Shown here: in pieces, positions 45,270-52,859 of the stretch
Layout of the letters: the number at the start of each line of letters is the position of its first letter
Position numbering within the stretch: the first letter of the stretch is position 1
Assembly (NCBI GenBank): GCA_900768265.1
Contig: CAAGCF010000040.1
Location: forward strand, 1-64,000
Length of the DNA: 64,000 nt
DNA from: an uncultured Collinsella sp.
GTDB taxonomy: Bacteria > Actinomycetota > Coriobacteriia > Coriobacteriales > Coriobacteriaceae
Reading direction: 5' to 3'
Notes under the pieces: generated by a model
What the model was told of the DNA's origin: nothing
What the model saw: the letters and a program-made list of their open reading frames with translations, nothing else
The model's database searches: none
Translations under genes and position numbers: made by a program

Positions 45270-46161
45270 CGAGATCATCGAGTTCAAGGACGATGCGGGC
45301 ATGCCCGTCAAGTTCACCTCGCAGGACATCCGCGAGCGCCTGTGCCCGAACGCGACCGAAAGCGAACTGGCGCTGTGCATCGAGCTGTGCAACCGCCAGC
45401 ACCTGAACCCCTTCACCAAGGAGGTCTACCTGGTGAAGTACAGGGACGCCCCGGCGAGCATCATCACGAGCTATCAGGTGTTCAACCGCCGCGCCAACCG
45501 TCAGGAGAGCTACGGCGGCATCAAGAGCGGCGTCGTGGTGATGCGCGAGGGGCAGATCGTCAAGAAGCGCGGCAGCGCCGTCTACAAGCAGGTTGGCGAG
45601 CAGTTGCTCGGCGGCTGGGCCGAGGTGCAGTTCAAGGACGGCAAGGAGCCAGCCTACGTGGAGCTGGCGCTCACCGACTACAGCACAGGCAAGAGCAACT
45701 GGGCGAAGATGCCGGGCGTCATGATCGAGAAGTGCGCCAAGGCCGGCGCGTGGCGCCTGGCCTACCCCGACGAGTTCGGCGGGATGTACACGGGCGAGGA
45801 GATGGACCAGAAGGTCGAACGCGACATGCACGCCGGCACTCAGGCCGTCGAGGCCGAGAGCGTCGAGCCCGTGGCCGACCTGCAGCCCGTGCGTGACCTG
45901 TTCAAGCCGTTCATGGCGGCGACCGGACTCGACAGCGCCGAGGCCATGGCTGCCATCTGCGCCGCCGTGGGCTGCACGTCGGGCTCCATGCACGACATGA
46001 CGCAGACGCAGGCGCGCCGCGCGGCCTCGTGGATGGAGGAGGAGATCGCGGCCCGCAAGGCGCAGCCCGAGCCCGCCGCACCCGAGCCGGAGCCCGTGCC
46101 CGTCTATGAGCCCGCGCCCGCCGAGTACGCGACCGACGACGACCTTCTGGGAGGCTTCTAA
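45262..46161 (+). CDS. bet: Phage recombination protein Bet (RecT superfamily annealase)
   Basis: 299 aa. Residues 20-195 show the Bet/RecT core: ELALCIELCNRQHLNPFTKEVYLVKY, SYQVFNRRANRQESYGGIKSG and KAGAWRLAYPDEFGGMYTGEEM. It anneals single-stranded DNA for recombination-dependent replication. The C-terminal 70 residues are Pro/Glu/Ala rich. Its partner exonuclease is not evident, while DUF1351, SSB and RusA are adjacent. Confidence 0.93.
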   Translation: MANEIIEFKDDAGMPVKFTSQDIRERLCPNATESELALCIELCNRQHLNPFTKEVYLVKYRDAPASIITSYQVFNRRANRQESYGGIKSGVVVMREGQIVKKRGSAVYKQVGEQLLGGWAEVQFKDGKEPAYVELALTDYSTGKSNWAKMPGVMIEKCAKAGAWRLAYPDEFGGMYTGEEMDQKVERDMHAGTQAVEAESVEPVADLQPVRDLFKPFMAATGLDSAEAMAAICAAVGCTSGSMHDMTQTQARRAASWMEEEIAARKAQPEPAAPEPEPVPVYEPAPAEYATDDDLLGGF

Positions 46162-47141
46162 TGGCAGACGAGGTTTTGGCGGTCGAGGCCGTGCCGCTCG
46201 AGGAGGACTTCGACACGCTGGTGGCGTCTCTCGCCATCGACGACACGCTCGAGGACAAGCTGGCGAAGCTCAAGAAGAACGTGGACGAGAAGCGGGCGGA
46301 CTACGCGGACGTCAAGCACATCGAGAAGGACGAGGACTTCAAGGCGGCAAAGAAGTACCGCGCGGCGGTCAACAACGTGAAGAAGCCCATCGAGGCGCAG
46401 CGCAAGGCCGCGAAGAAGAAGTACAGCGACCTGCTCAAGACGTTCGACAAGACCATCGGTGAGATCACGGCGCCCATCGACGCGCTCTCCGATGAGTACA
46501 AGGCCGAAATCGACCGCTACGACGGCGAGTGCAGGGCCCGCCGCCTCACCGCGCTCAAGGGCCACTACTACGACCTCGCGGGCGAGATGGGACCTTTGGT
46601 GCCCTACGAGCGCATCGCCGACGACAGGTGGCTCAACGCGAGCTTCGGCGAGGTCAAGGCCAAGAACATTATCGAGCGCCGCGTGGGCGAGCTGCTGCAC
46701 CAGTTCAAGTTCGTCAACGGCCTCGACTACGCGGACGAGTCCGAGAAGGCGTGGGCCGTGGCGTGGTGGACGAGGACCCTGCCGGCGGACTCGGGCGAGG
46801 TGGCGGCTGCGGTCGCCGCGCATCGCGAGGAGGTCGCCAAGGCCGCCGCGCTCGCGGCGACCTACGAGCGGGCGACGGCGCCCCAGCCGGCGCCCGAACC
46901 CGAGCCGCTGCCGCCCGACCCCGAGCCGATGCCCGTCGAGGAGCCTGAGCCGCCCTTGGGCGTGCCGAGGTGTGTGCGGGTGGTCCCGTCGCGCCCCGAG
47001 CCGGATGTGGCCGAGGATACGGCCCCAGCACCGCAGAGGGGCTACCGCGTGGTCATCGAGTGCGCCACGGCGGACGAGCTACGCCGCGTGAGGGCCGTCA
47101 TGGTCGACAACGGCATTCACGGATACGTCGAGAGGATGTAG
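46161..47141 (+). CDS. DUF1351 phage protein
   Basis: 326 aa. The first half is a long helical, Lys/Glu-rich coiled coil (KLAKLKKNVDEKRADYADVKHIEKDEDFKAAKKYRAAVNNVKKPIEAQRK), the DUF1351 pattern commonly next to recT or bet genes. A Pro/Glu-rich linker and a small C-terminal domain (YRVVIECATADELRRVRAVMVDN) follow. The family probably assists recombination, but no activity is established. It starts on the last base of the Bet stop. Confidence 0.82.
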   Translation: MADEVLAVEAVPLEEDFDTLVASLAIDDTLEDKLAKLKKNVDEKRADYADVKHIEKDEDFKAAKKYRAAVNNVKKPIEAQRKAAKKKYSDLLKTFDKTIGEITAPIDALSDEYKAEIDRYDGECRARRLTALKGHYYDLAGEMGPLVPYERIADDRWLNASFGEVKAKNIIERRVGELLHQFKFVNGLDYADESEKAWAVAWWTRTLPADSGEVAAAVAAHREEVAKAAALAATYERATAPQPAPEPEPLPPDPEPMPVEEPEPPLGVPRCVRVVPSRPEPDVAEDTAPAPQRGYRVVIECATADELRRVRAVMVDNGIHGYVERM

Positions 47142-47144
47142 GAC

Positions 47145-47486
47145 ATGGAGGAGAAAAACCTACCGCCGCTCCGAACGCCTGAGCAGCGCAAGGAGGCGAT
47201 GGAGAGGGCCGTCCACACGCGCCGCGAGCGCGCCGCGTTCAAGGCCGCCTGCAAGGCGGGCAACATCCCGCCCGAGGCGGCCATCGAGGCGCCCATCGCG
47301 CAGAGGCTCAAGGTCGAGGAGTTCGCCCGCTCGTTCCCGGGCATCGGCACGGTCAAGGCGAAGGTGATCGTCAAGGCGCTTGACATCCCCGATGGACGCC
47401 GCGTGAGCGGCCTGGGCTACATGCAGGGGCCGCGCCTCGTCGAGGCAATCAAGAGCCACATGACCGCGAAGGAGGACGGGCAGTGA
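47145..47486 (+). CDS. Actinobacterial-type integration host factor (mIHF-like)
   Basis: 113 aa. Residues about 25-105 match the mIHF pattern: RAAFKAACKAGNIPPEAAIEAPIAQRLKVEEFARSFPGIGTVKAKVIVKAL. The helix-two-turn-helix SFPGIGTVKAKVI binds DNA. Host mIHF is needed for phage integration and nucleoid structure; a phage copy may assist its own integration, replication or transcription. It overlaps the ssb start by four bases. Confidence 0.85.
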   Translation: MEEKNLPPLRTPEQRKEAMERAVHTRRERAAFKAACKAGNIPPEAAIEAPIAQRLKVEEFARSFPGIGTVKAKVIVKALDIPDGRRVSGLGYMQGPRLVEAIKSHMTAKEDGQ

Positions 47487-47959
47487 GCATCAACCGAGTG
47501 AACATCAGCGGCAACCTCACCCGCGACCCCGAGCTGCGCGCCACCGCCGGCGGGACGCAGGTCCTGTCCTTTGGCGTGGCGGTAAACGACCGCCGCCGCA
47601 ACACGCAGACCGGCGAGTGGGAGGACTACCCCAACTTCGTCGACTGCACGATGTTCGGCAACCGCGCCGAGGCCGTGGGGCGATTCCTCGCCAAGGGGAT
47701 GAAGGTCGCCATCGAGGGCAAGCTGCGCTACAGCTCCTGGGAGCGCGACGGCCAGAAGCGCAGCAAGCTCGAGGTTATCGTCGACGAGATCGAGGTCATG
47801 GTGCGCCGTGAGGGGCAGACGCAGGCCCAGCCGCAGCAGAGCCTCGCGGATACGGTGCCCATGCAGCCACAGGCGCAGGCCGCGCCGCAGTGGAGCGCCC
47901 AGCAGGCCTACGCCGCGGTCCCGCAGTCCGAGTTCTACGACGAGGACGTGCCGTTCTGA
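47483..47959 (+). CDS. ssb: Single-stranded DNA-binding protein
   Basis: 158 aa, OB fold (INRVNISGNLTRDPELRATAGGTQVLSFGVAVNDRR, FVDCTMFGNRAEAVGRFLAKG), a Gln/Ala/Pro-rich linker and the acidic tip YDEDVPF for partner binding. Phage replication and recombination protein. It overlaps its upstream and downstream neighbours, so the operon is tightly coupled. Confidence 0.96.
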   Translation: MSINRVNISGNLTRDPELRATAGGTQVLSFGVAVNDRRRNTQTGEWEDYPNFVDCTMFGNRAEAVGRFLAKGMKVAIEGKLRYSSWERDGQKRSKLEVIVDEIEVMVRREGQTQAQPQQSLADTVPMQPQAQAAPQWSAQQAYAAVPQSEFYDEDVPF

Positions 47960-48069
47960 TGAGGCACGTACCCGACATCATCCGCGACCACTGGGAGGCG
48001 GCCCTGTTCGCCGCCTCCTTCTCCGCGGGTTTCCTGTTCTTCTCTTCGCTTCTATGGGGGTGGTTCTGA
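47959..48069 (+). CDS. Small hydrophobic phage protein between ssb and the replication gene
   Basis: 36 aa (MRHVPDIIRDHWEAALFAASFSA...). One hydrophobic helix with an aromatic end (LLWGWF). It begins on the last base of the ssb stop and its TGA overlaps the next ATG, an arrangement that supports translation. No family recognised. Confidence 0.55.
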   Translation: MRHVPDIIRDHWEAALFAASFSAGFLFFSSLLWGWF

Positions 48070-48962
48070 TGGCCAACGACTTCACGGTTTTCGCCAGCTC
48101 GATAGCCGAGCTTTACGACGATTACGACCCGAACGACCCCGAGGACATGAGGGAGCGCATGATGCTCGCGGACGCGGTGCTCATGTACGGTCTTCACGGT
48201 GTCGAGATCGAGCTGCCCAAGAGCGTCAAGAGGGCCTTCAAGGGGCTCAAGAACGCCATCGACAACTCCAAGAACAAGCGAGAGCAGGCCAAGAAGGGCG
48301 GCAGGCCCCGCAAGGCCAAGGCCGAGCCGGAACCTGAACCCGAGCCTGAGCAAAAACCCGAAACCGAGGTTTCCGAAAGCGAAAACCAAGGTTTTGAAAA
48401 CGGGAAACCTAGGTTTTCAGAACCCGAAACCGAGGTTTCCGAAAGCGAAAACCCTAACCTAACCTGTCCTAGCTTAGCTTTACCTAGCCTAGCTTGTGTT
48501 GATGGTACGCGCGGCGGCGGCGACGCAGAGAGCTTCGCCCCGCCGACCCTCGACGAGTGCCGTGCGTATTTCGCCGCCAACTGCATCAGCGGCGACCCCG
48601 ACAAGTTCTGGGCGCACTACGAGTCGCAGGGCTGGATCCGCTCGAACGGGATGCCCGTGACCTCGCTCAAGGCCGTGGCAATGCTGTGGAACGGCAACCA
48701 GAAGCGCCTCGACGCCGAGGCCCATGCCCGCGGCAAGCCGACCGATGCCGAGATTCAGGCCGCCACGTTCAAGCCGACGAGGACGCCCGAGCAGACGAGG
48801 GCGGAGCTTGAGCGCAGGTGGCGCGAGGACTACCCGGGCATCGACCCGGTGAAGGTGAAGGCCCCGAGGGGGACGACCGCCGACCCGGTGGCGCTCAAGG
48901 CGTACCAGGACGCGCGGCGCCTGCTGGACGCGAGGGCCGCATGCGAGAGGAGGGCGTCATGA
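48069..48962 (+). CDS. Phage replication/replisome-organiser-like protein
   Basis: 297 aa. The N-terminus (FTVFASSIAELYDDYDPNDPEDMRERMMLADAVLMYGLHGVEIELPKSVKRAFKGLKNAID) matches the DUF6291-like domain found in front of phage replication proteins. A Glu/Pro linker containing DNA repeats follows, then a helicase-loader-like C-terminal part (AYFAANCISGDPDKFWAHYESQGW). I infer a role in phage replication start from position after SSB and from the iterons in the gene (48360-48447). The exact activity is unknown. Confidence 0.7.
   Translation: MANDFTVFASSIAELYDDYDPNDPEDMRERMMLADAVLMYGLHGVEIELPKSVKRAFKGLKNAIDNSKNKREQAKKGGRPRKAKAEPEPEPEPEQKPETEVSESENQGFENGKPRFSEPETEVSESENPNLTCPSLALPSLACVDGTRGGGDAESFAPPTLDECRAYFAANCISGDPDKFWAHYESQGWIRSNGMPVTSLKAVAMLWNGNQKRLDAEAHARGKPTDAEIQAATFKPTRTPEQTRAELERRWREDYPGIDPVKVKAPRGTTADPVALKAYQDARRLLDARAACERRAS
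48360..48447. repeat. Four 22-bp iterons, candidate phage origin of replication
   Basis: GAAACCGAGGTTTC or a close variant is centred at 48366, 48388, 48410 and 48432, an exact 22-bp pitch. Copies 1 and 4 are identical across 33 bp (48355-48387 and 48421-48453). Each core is itself palindromic (GAAACC NN GGTTTC). A run of CCTAACC and CCTAGCTT direct repeats (48452-48495) with lower GC follows. The pitch is not a multiple of three, so protein repetition does not explain it. Lambda-type phages carry their origin iterons inside the initiator gene in the same way. Confidence 0.75.
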
Positions 48963-49201
48963 GCTTGGACGACGAGAGGAGCGAGAACATGGGCAGATCG
49001 AAGGGGTCCGTGAGCATCTACGACGACGGGCCGCGCAGCGCCCGCTGCGAGACGTGCGGGTTCTGCGCCGTGAGCGAGGCGGTCATGACGGCGTCCGGCG
49101 AGGGCCGCAAGCGCTACACGTGCATGCGCTGCCCCGACTTCGTGCACGCCACGCAGGGGCTCGCGAGGTGCAACTACTGGGAGGCGCGCCATGAGGGATG
49201 A
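48959..49201 (+). CDS. Small Cys-rich phage protein
   Basis: 80 aa starting in the ATGA overlap with the replication gene. CETCGFCAVSEA and CMRCPDF suggest a zinc ribbon with four Cys plus one more near the end (RCNYW). Possibly DNA or protein binding. No family recognised. Confidence 0.65.
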   Translation: MSLDDERSENMGRSKGSVSIYDDGPRSARCETCGFCAVSEAVMTASGEGRKRYTCMRCPDFVHATQGLARCNYWEARHEG

Positions 49202-49424
49202 GTCGTTAGACATGCGAGGGGGCAACGTGCTCGTGTGCCGTCAGTGCGGCAGGCGGTTCCGCGCGAGGGGCGCGCACCAGCGGTACTGCTGCGGCTGGTG
49301 CGAGAACGTGGCGCGCAGGAACGAGAGCAAGCGGCCCGTCGACGTGTACCTCGGCGCGAGGAGCGAGTCGGGCCGAGAGGTCAACGCCATGCGCGCCGCG
49401 CTGGCTGAGGGGAGACGAATCTGA
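49191..49424 (+). CDS. Small zinc-finger phage protein
   Basis: 77 aa. Contains CRQCGRRFRARGAHQRYCCGWCENVARRNES, a treble-clef/HNH-like zinc finger without an HNH catalytic His. It overlaps the gene before by 11 bases and the MazG-like gene after by one. The role is unknown. Confidence 0.65.
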   Translation: MRDESLDMRGGNVLVCRQCGRRFRARGAHQRYCCGWCENVARRNESKRPVDVYLGARSESGREVNAMRAALAEGRRI

Positions 49425-49684
49425 TGCGGGACGGATACAGGTTCGAGTTCGGGGCGCTCGATGAGCCCGACACACCCAAGGCGCAGGCGCTCAAGCCGCT
49501 CGAGGAGGCGGCTGAGGCGTTCGGCGCATGGCAGAGGGGGAGCAGCCGCGAGCTGCTGGACGAGTGTATGGACGTTGTCCAGGCGGTCGTCAACCTGCTC
49601 GGTGCCGAGGGGTTCACGCAGGCCGACGTGAACAAGGCCATCGAGCGATGCAACGAGAGGAACCGGGAGAGGGGACGGCTATGA
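49424..49684 (+). CDS. MazG-like NTP pyrophosphohydrolase
   Basis: 86 aa, all helical. LKPLEEAAEAFGAWQRGSSRELLDECMDVVQAVVNLL shows the ExxE and ExxD metal motif of all-alpha NTP pyrophosphatases. It may clean the nucleotide pool or lower alarmone levels during infection; which is unknown. Translation is coupled to both neighbours. Confidence 0.75.
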   Translation: MRDGYRFEFGALDEPDTPKAQALKPLEEAAEAFGAWQRGSSRELLDECMDVVQAVVNLLGAEGFTQADVNKAIERCNERNRERGRL

Positions 49685-49992
49685 CGGAGACTTTGGAGCA
49701 GATCAAGGCGGATGCGGTCGAGGTGTTCCATTTCGACCGCGAGTGCAGGCCGCAGGACAGGGCGCACGCCTACCTTGTGAAGTACCGCGTCAGGCGCGGC
49801 TACAACGACACGGCCATGCAGGTGGCCGTAATCGACATGGTCGAGCGCGCCTACGAGGCGGGCAGGGCGGGAATCGCCGACGCGAACCTCGTGCAGAACC
49901 TGCGCCGCCAGCTGACGAGCATCGAGGCGACCGTCGGGGACGCCATCGACCTGCTCGACGAGAGCGTAGGGGGGGCGGAGTGCGATGAGTGA
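49681..49992 (+). CDS. Unknown phage accessory protein
   Basis: 103 aa, mostly helical (QIKADAVEVFHFDRECRPQDRAHAYLVKYRV; DANLVQNLRRQLTSIEATVGDAIDLLD). Coiled-coil C-terminus. Overlaps of four and eight bases with its neighbours place it in the operon. No family recognised. Confidence 0.6.
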   Translation: MTETLEQIKADAVEVFHFDRECRPQDRAHAYLVKYRVRRGYNDTAMQVAVIDMVERAYEAGRAGIADANLVQNLRRQLTSIEATVGDAIDLLDESVGGAECDE

Positions 49993-50290
49993 TTCGAGAA
50001 TCGGCGGCTACCCGATGGGGGTCACGGACGCCACGATCGAGCGCTACTACGACGGGGCCGGCGAGCCGAGGATGTGCGGAAACTGCGAGTTCTTCCGCGC
50101 CTGCGACATCAACGTCGACTACGGCTACTGCCACCTCGAGTTCGAGCGCGCCTACGACGCGGAGGCGCCCGACCGAAAGGAAGGACGCTGGCGGCTGGCG
50201 AAGTGGGCCGCGGCGTGGCTCACGGGGAACATGCTGTACTGCGAGGACGAGTGCGACGGGTGCGACGAGTACAAGGAGTTTGGGCTATGA
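49985..50290 (+). CDS. Unknown Cys-containing phage protein
   Basis: 101 aa. MCGNCEFFRACDINVDYGYCHLEF and CEDECDGCDEY hint at two metal-binding clusters. Trp/Ala-rich middle (WRLAKWAAAWLTGNML). No family recognised. It overlaps its neighbours by a few bases. Confidence 0.6.
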   Translation: MSDSRIGGYPMGVTDATIERYYDGAGEPRMCGNCEFFRACDINVDYGYCHLEFERAYDAEAPDRKEGRWRLAKWAAAWLTGNMLYCEDECDGCDEYKEFGL

Positions 50291-50613
50291 ACATCGAGTT
50301 GCCGAAGGATGCCGAGGGCCGCGAGATTCCGCTGGACACCAAGGTGATGTATGACAGCGCCGGAAATAAGTACGAAGTTTTGACCTGGTCATATCTTCCG
50401 AATTCCGGTGGATGGTTAATGGGCACCTTGCACAGCCGTGCGGATTATTTGCCCGAATCGCTCCGCCTCACCCCGCCCGACAGCTGGGAGAAGCTGGAAG
50501 AGGACTTGGATGATTTCATTGGTTGCCGCGGGCGCTATGCCGGGTACAGTGCGCTGCGCATCGCTTGCGCCGCCGTCGACCGCATCCGCAAGCTGAGGGG
50601 TGAGGACGAATGA
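50287..50613 (+). CDS. Unknown phage protein
   Basis: 108 aa from the ATG at 50287. A beta-rich first part (KVMYDSAGNKYEVLTWSYLP) and a helical C-terminus with SALRIACAAVDRIRKLRG. The PPDSWEKLEEDL segment recurs in many small phage proteins of gut Actinobacteria and Firmicutes. Function unknown. Its nucleotides around 50340-50460 look slightly more AT rich than the neighbours. Confidence 0.6.
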   Translation: MNIELPKDAEGREIPLDTKVMYDSAGNKYEVLTWSYLPNSGGWLMGTLHSRADYLPESLRLTPPDSWEKLEEDLDDFIGCRGRYAGYSALRIACAAVDRIRKLRGEDE

Positions 50614-50966
50614 CGGACGAAGAACTGAATGAGATCGCGTTGAGACTGAGGCGCACCTCCAACGACTCGCTCGGCGGCGAGAGCCTGCAGAGGGCGCTTG
50701 CCAGGATTACCGTGGCCGAGGACGTCAGCTGGCGCGGCGTGATGAGGCGCATCGCCGACCTCATCGACCGCCCGACGTGCCGCGATCTTGTTGAGCACGG
50801 GCAGGATCCGTTCATTCCGGGCAAGCGGATGGTCGACGGCTACTTCCACTGCTCCGACTGCGGATGGGATGGACAGATCTGGGAGTATATCGGCTTCGGA
50901 GACATGCTGGCGTATGAGGCCGTCCATTGCCCGAAGTGCGGGGCGATTATCGAGCGCCGTGCGTGA
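50610..50966 (+). CDS. Unknown phage protein with zinc ribbon
   Basis: 118 aa. The N-terminal part is helical (MTDEELNEIALRLRRTS; LARITVAEDVSWRGVMRRIADLID). The C-terminal part carries FHCSDCGWDG and HCPKCGAII, a CxxC-CxxC zinc ribbon. It could bind nucleic acid. No named family. Confidence 0.65.
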   Translation: MTDEELNEIALRLRRTSNDSLGGESLQRALARITVAEDVSWRGVMRRIADLIDRPTCRDLVEHGQDPFIPGKRMVDGYFHCSDCGWDGQIWEYIGFGDMLAYEAVHCPKCGAIIERRA

Positions 50967-51025
50967 GGTAGTCCCCGGCGCTTGGTATGATAGCCGAAGC
51001 AAACCGAGCGCGAGGGGGTATGCGA

Positions 51026-51460
51026 ATGGCGTGTAGGCCACCTGTAGGAGATGGGCCAAAAGGCCCATCTACAAAGTCTACACATCCTTTGGCGAGGGAA
51101 TGGGCGCTCCGCAAGGGGCGCTCCTCCTATGCGCTGTGGACCGACGAGATGGTGCGCGCCATGCAGGCGCACCCGGAGCGGACGGCCGCCGAGATCGCGG
51201 CCGAGCTGAGGGTGACGCCGAGCGCTGTGAGGCACGCGCGGCAGCGCTACGGGCGCTTCCCGCAGAGGGCCGACGGGCTGTGCGTCGTGTGCGACGCGCG
51301 GCCCGTGTTCGCCACCTCGGCGCAGGCCAAGGCGTGGAGGCTCTGCAAGGGATGCTATCTGGAGGAACGCAAGAGGCGGCTCGAGGAGGAGGCGGAGAGC
51401 AACCGTATCCGCCAGGCCGTCCATAGAAAGAAGGGGGCGGACGATGAAAAGTCAGCCTGA
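51026..51460 (+). CDS. HTH-type phage protein with Cys pairs
   Basis: 144 aa from an ATG seven bases after GAGGGGG. Residues about 40-75 form an HTH (TDEMVRAMQAHPERTAAEIAAELRVTPSAVRHARQRYG), followed by CVVCDARPVFATSAQAKAWRLCKGC, a possible zinc knuckle, and a charged helix. It may regulate late genes or be a structural DNA-binding protein. It overlaps the ParB-methylase start by 17 bases. Confidence 0.65.
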   Translation: MACRPPVGDGPKGPSTKSTHPLAREWALRKGRSSYALWTDEMVRAMQAHPERTAAEIAAELRVTPSAVRHARQRYGRFPQRADGLCVVCDARPVFATSAQAKAWRLCKGCYLEERKRRLEEEAESNRIRQAVHRKKGADDEKSA

Positions 51461-52709
51461 GCTTGAGGTCGTCAGGGTGCCCGTCGGCAGTCTCAGGGCC
51501 TACGAGGGAAACGCGAAGAGGCACACGCGCGAGCAGCTTGACGCGGTGGAGGCGAGCATTAAGGAGTTCGGCTTCGCCAACCCCGTGCTCGCATGGCACG
51601 ACGACAGGGGCGAGGCGGTCATAATCGCCGGCCACGGGCGCGTCGAGGCGGCAAAGGCGCTCGGTTTGGACGAAGTGCCGACCGTGTTCCTCGACCACCT
51701 GGACGATGCCCAGCGCCGCGCGCTCACCCTTGCCGACAACCAGACCACGATGATGACCGGCTGGGACATGGACACCCTCAAGGCGGAGCTGGACGCGCTA
51801 GGTGACAGCTTCAACATGGGGGACTTCGGCTTCGACTTCAACTTCGACCTCGGGGACGGGGGCTGGGACGGCACGGCGCTGTCGACCGAGGGCCGCGAGG
51901 GCGACGAGGGATACGACGAGTTCACCAAGAAGTTCGAGCCGAAGCTGACCACGGACGACTGCTACACGCCCGACGAGGTGTTCCAGGCGGTGAAGGACTG
52001 GGCGTGCGCCGAGTACGGCATCGACCCGGACAGCTGCGTGAGGCCGTTTTACCCGGGCGGCGACTACGAGCGCTACGACTACCCTGAGGGCTGCACGGTG
52101 CTGGACAACCCGCCGTTCTCCATCATGTCGAAGATCATTGACTTCTACGAGGAGCGGGGCATCCCGTACTTCCTGTTCGGGCCGGGGCTGTCGCTGTTCA
52201 GCGGCAACCGCCCGTGCAACTACCTTGTGCCGGGCATCATCGTGACCTACGAGAACGGCGCAAAGGTCAACACGGGCTTCGTGACGAGCTATGGCGACTG
52301 GAAGATAGACACGGCCCCGGAGCTCGCGCAGGCGGTCGCCGACGCCTGCAAGCAGGAGCTGTCGGTGCAGAACGCCTACGAGTACCCCGTCGAGGTTGTC
52401 ACCTCGGCGCTCATCATGAAGATAGCGAGGCGCGGCATCCGTTTCCGCGTGAAGGACGCCGAGTGCGCCTTCGTGCGCAGCCTCGACGGCCAGAAGGCGA
52501 CCGGCCAGGGCCTCTTCGGGGGGGGGTTCCTAATATCTCCTGAGGCGGCAGCGGAGAAGGCGGCAGCGGAGAAGGCGGCAGCGGAGAAGGCGGCAGCGGA
52601 GAAGGCGAAGGAGGCCGCCGAGCGCAAGGAGGCCGGCGGCCTGTACGCCATCGGGCTGTCCGAGCGCGAGCGTGCGCTCGTGGAGTCGCTCTCCAGGAGC
52701 GCCGAATAG
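51444..52709 (+). CDS. ParB-like domain fused to a methyltransferase-like domain
   Basis: 421 aa. Residues about 8-115 are a ParB/Srx fold (VPVGSLRAYEGNAKRHTREQLDAVEASIKEFGF, IIAGHGRVEAAKALG). After a Gly/Asp-rich linker comes a methyltransferase-like part with VLDNPPFSIMSKIIDFY, the motif IV of adenine/cytosine-N4 MTases. A clear SAM-binding FxGxG loop is not seen; CVRPFYPGGDYE may stand in. The C-terminus has four repeats of the pentapeptide AAAEK encoded by identical 15-bp units. Phage ParB-MTase fusions may modify phage DNA; here that is inference. Confidence 0.75.
   Translation: MKSQPELEVVRVPVGSLRAYEGNAKRHTREQLDAVEASIKEFGFANPVLAWHDDRGEAVIIAGHGRVEAAKALGLDEVPTVFLDHLDDAQRRALTLADNQTTMMTGWDMDTLKAELDALGDSFNMGDFGFDFNFDLGDGGWDGTALSTEGREGDEGYDEFTKKFEPKLTTDDCYTPDEVFQAVKDWACAEYGIDPDSCVRPFYPGGDYERYDYPEGCTVLDNPPFSIMSKIIDFYEERGIPYFLFGPGLSLFSGNRPCNYLVPGIIVTYENGAKVNTGFVTSYGDWKIDTAPELAQAVADACKQELSVQNAYEYPVEVVTSALIMKIARRGIRFRVKDAECAFVRSLDGQKATGQGLFGGGFLISPEAAAEKAAAEKAAAEKAAAEKAKEAAERKEAGGLYAIGLSERERALVESLSRSAE
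52545..52604 (+). repeat. Four identical 15-bp tandem repeats
   Basis: GCGGCAGCGGAGAAG occurs four times in a row without a mismatch, encoding (AAAEK)x4 in the helical C-terminus of the methyltransferase-like protein. Perfect DNA identity suggests recent expansion and copy-number variability. Confidence 0.9.
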
Positions 52710-52720
52710 GACGAGGATGA

Positions 52721-52745
52721 GGCCCCGAAAGGGGCCTTTTCTTTT
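52721..52745 (+). terminator. Terminator at the end of the early operon
   Basis: GGCCCC-GAAA-GGGGCC followed by TTTTCTTTT, a classic tetraloop terminator 12 bases after the methyltransferase-like gene. It separates early genes from the packaging genes. Confidence 0.9.
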
Positions 52746-52748
52746 GCA

Positions 52749-52816
52749 CGTTACCCCCTTTTTACGCTCGTGGGCAAACGCACGCGCTTGTCCACGTGCG
52801 TAAAAAGGTGGGAACG
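52749..52816. repeat. 68-bp imperfect palindrome before terS
   Basis: Outer arms 52749-52767 and 52798-52816 pair at 17 of 19 positions; inner arms 52769-52777 and 52788-52796 pair at 8 of 9; single T residues oppose each other between them; the loop is 10 nt. The structure lies directly before the small terminase gene, where pac or cos sites and late-gene operators are often found. The left outer arm contains CCCCCTTTTTACGC. Confidence 0.75.
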
Positions 52817-52859
52817 TTTGCGTTTCCATAGGGCTATCTACCAGCGGAAACGTGATTTT

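Noticed and set aside
52770..52859. Upstream GTG as terS start
   Set aside because: It lies inside the 68-bp palindrome and lacks a ribosome site; the extra residues are basic and not family-like.
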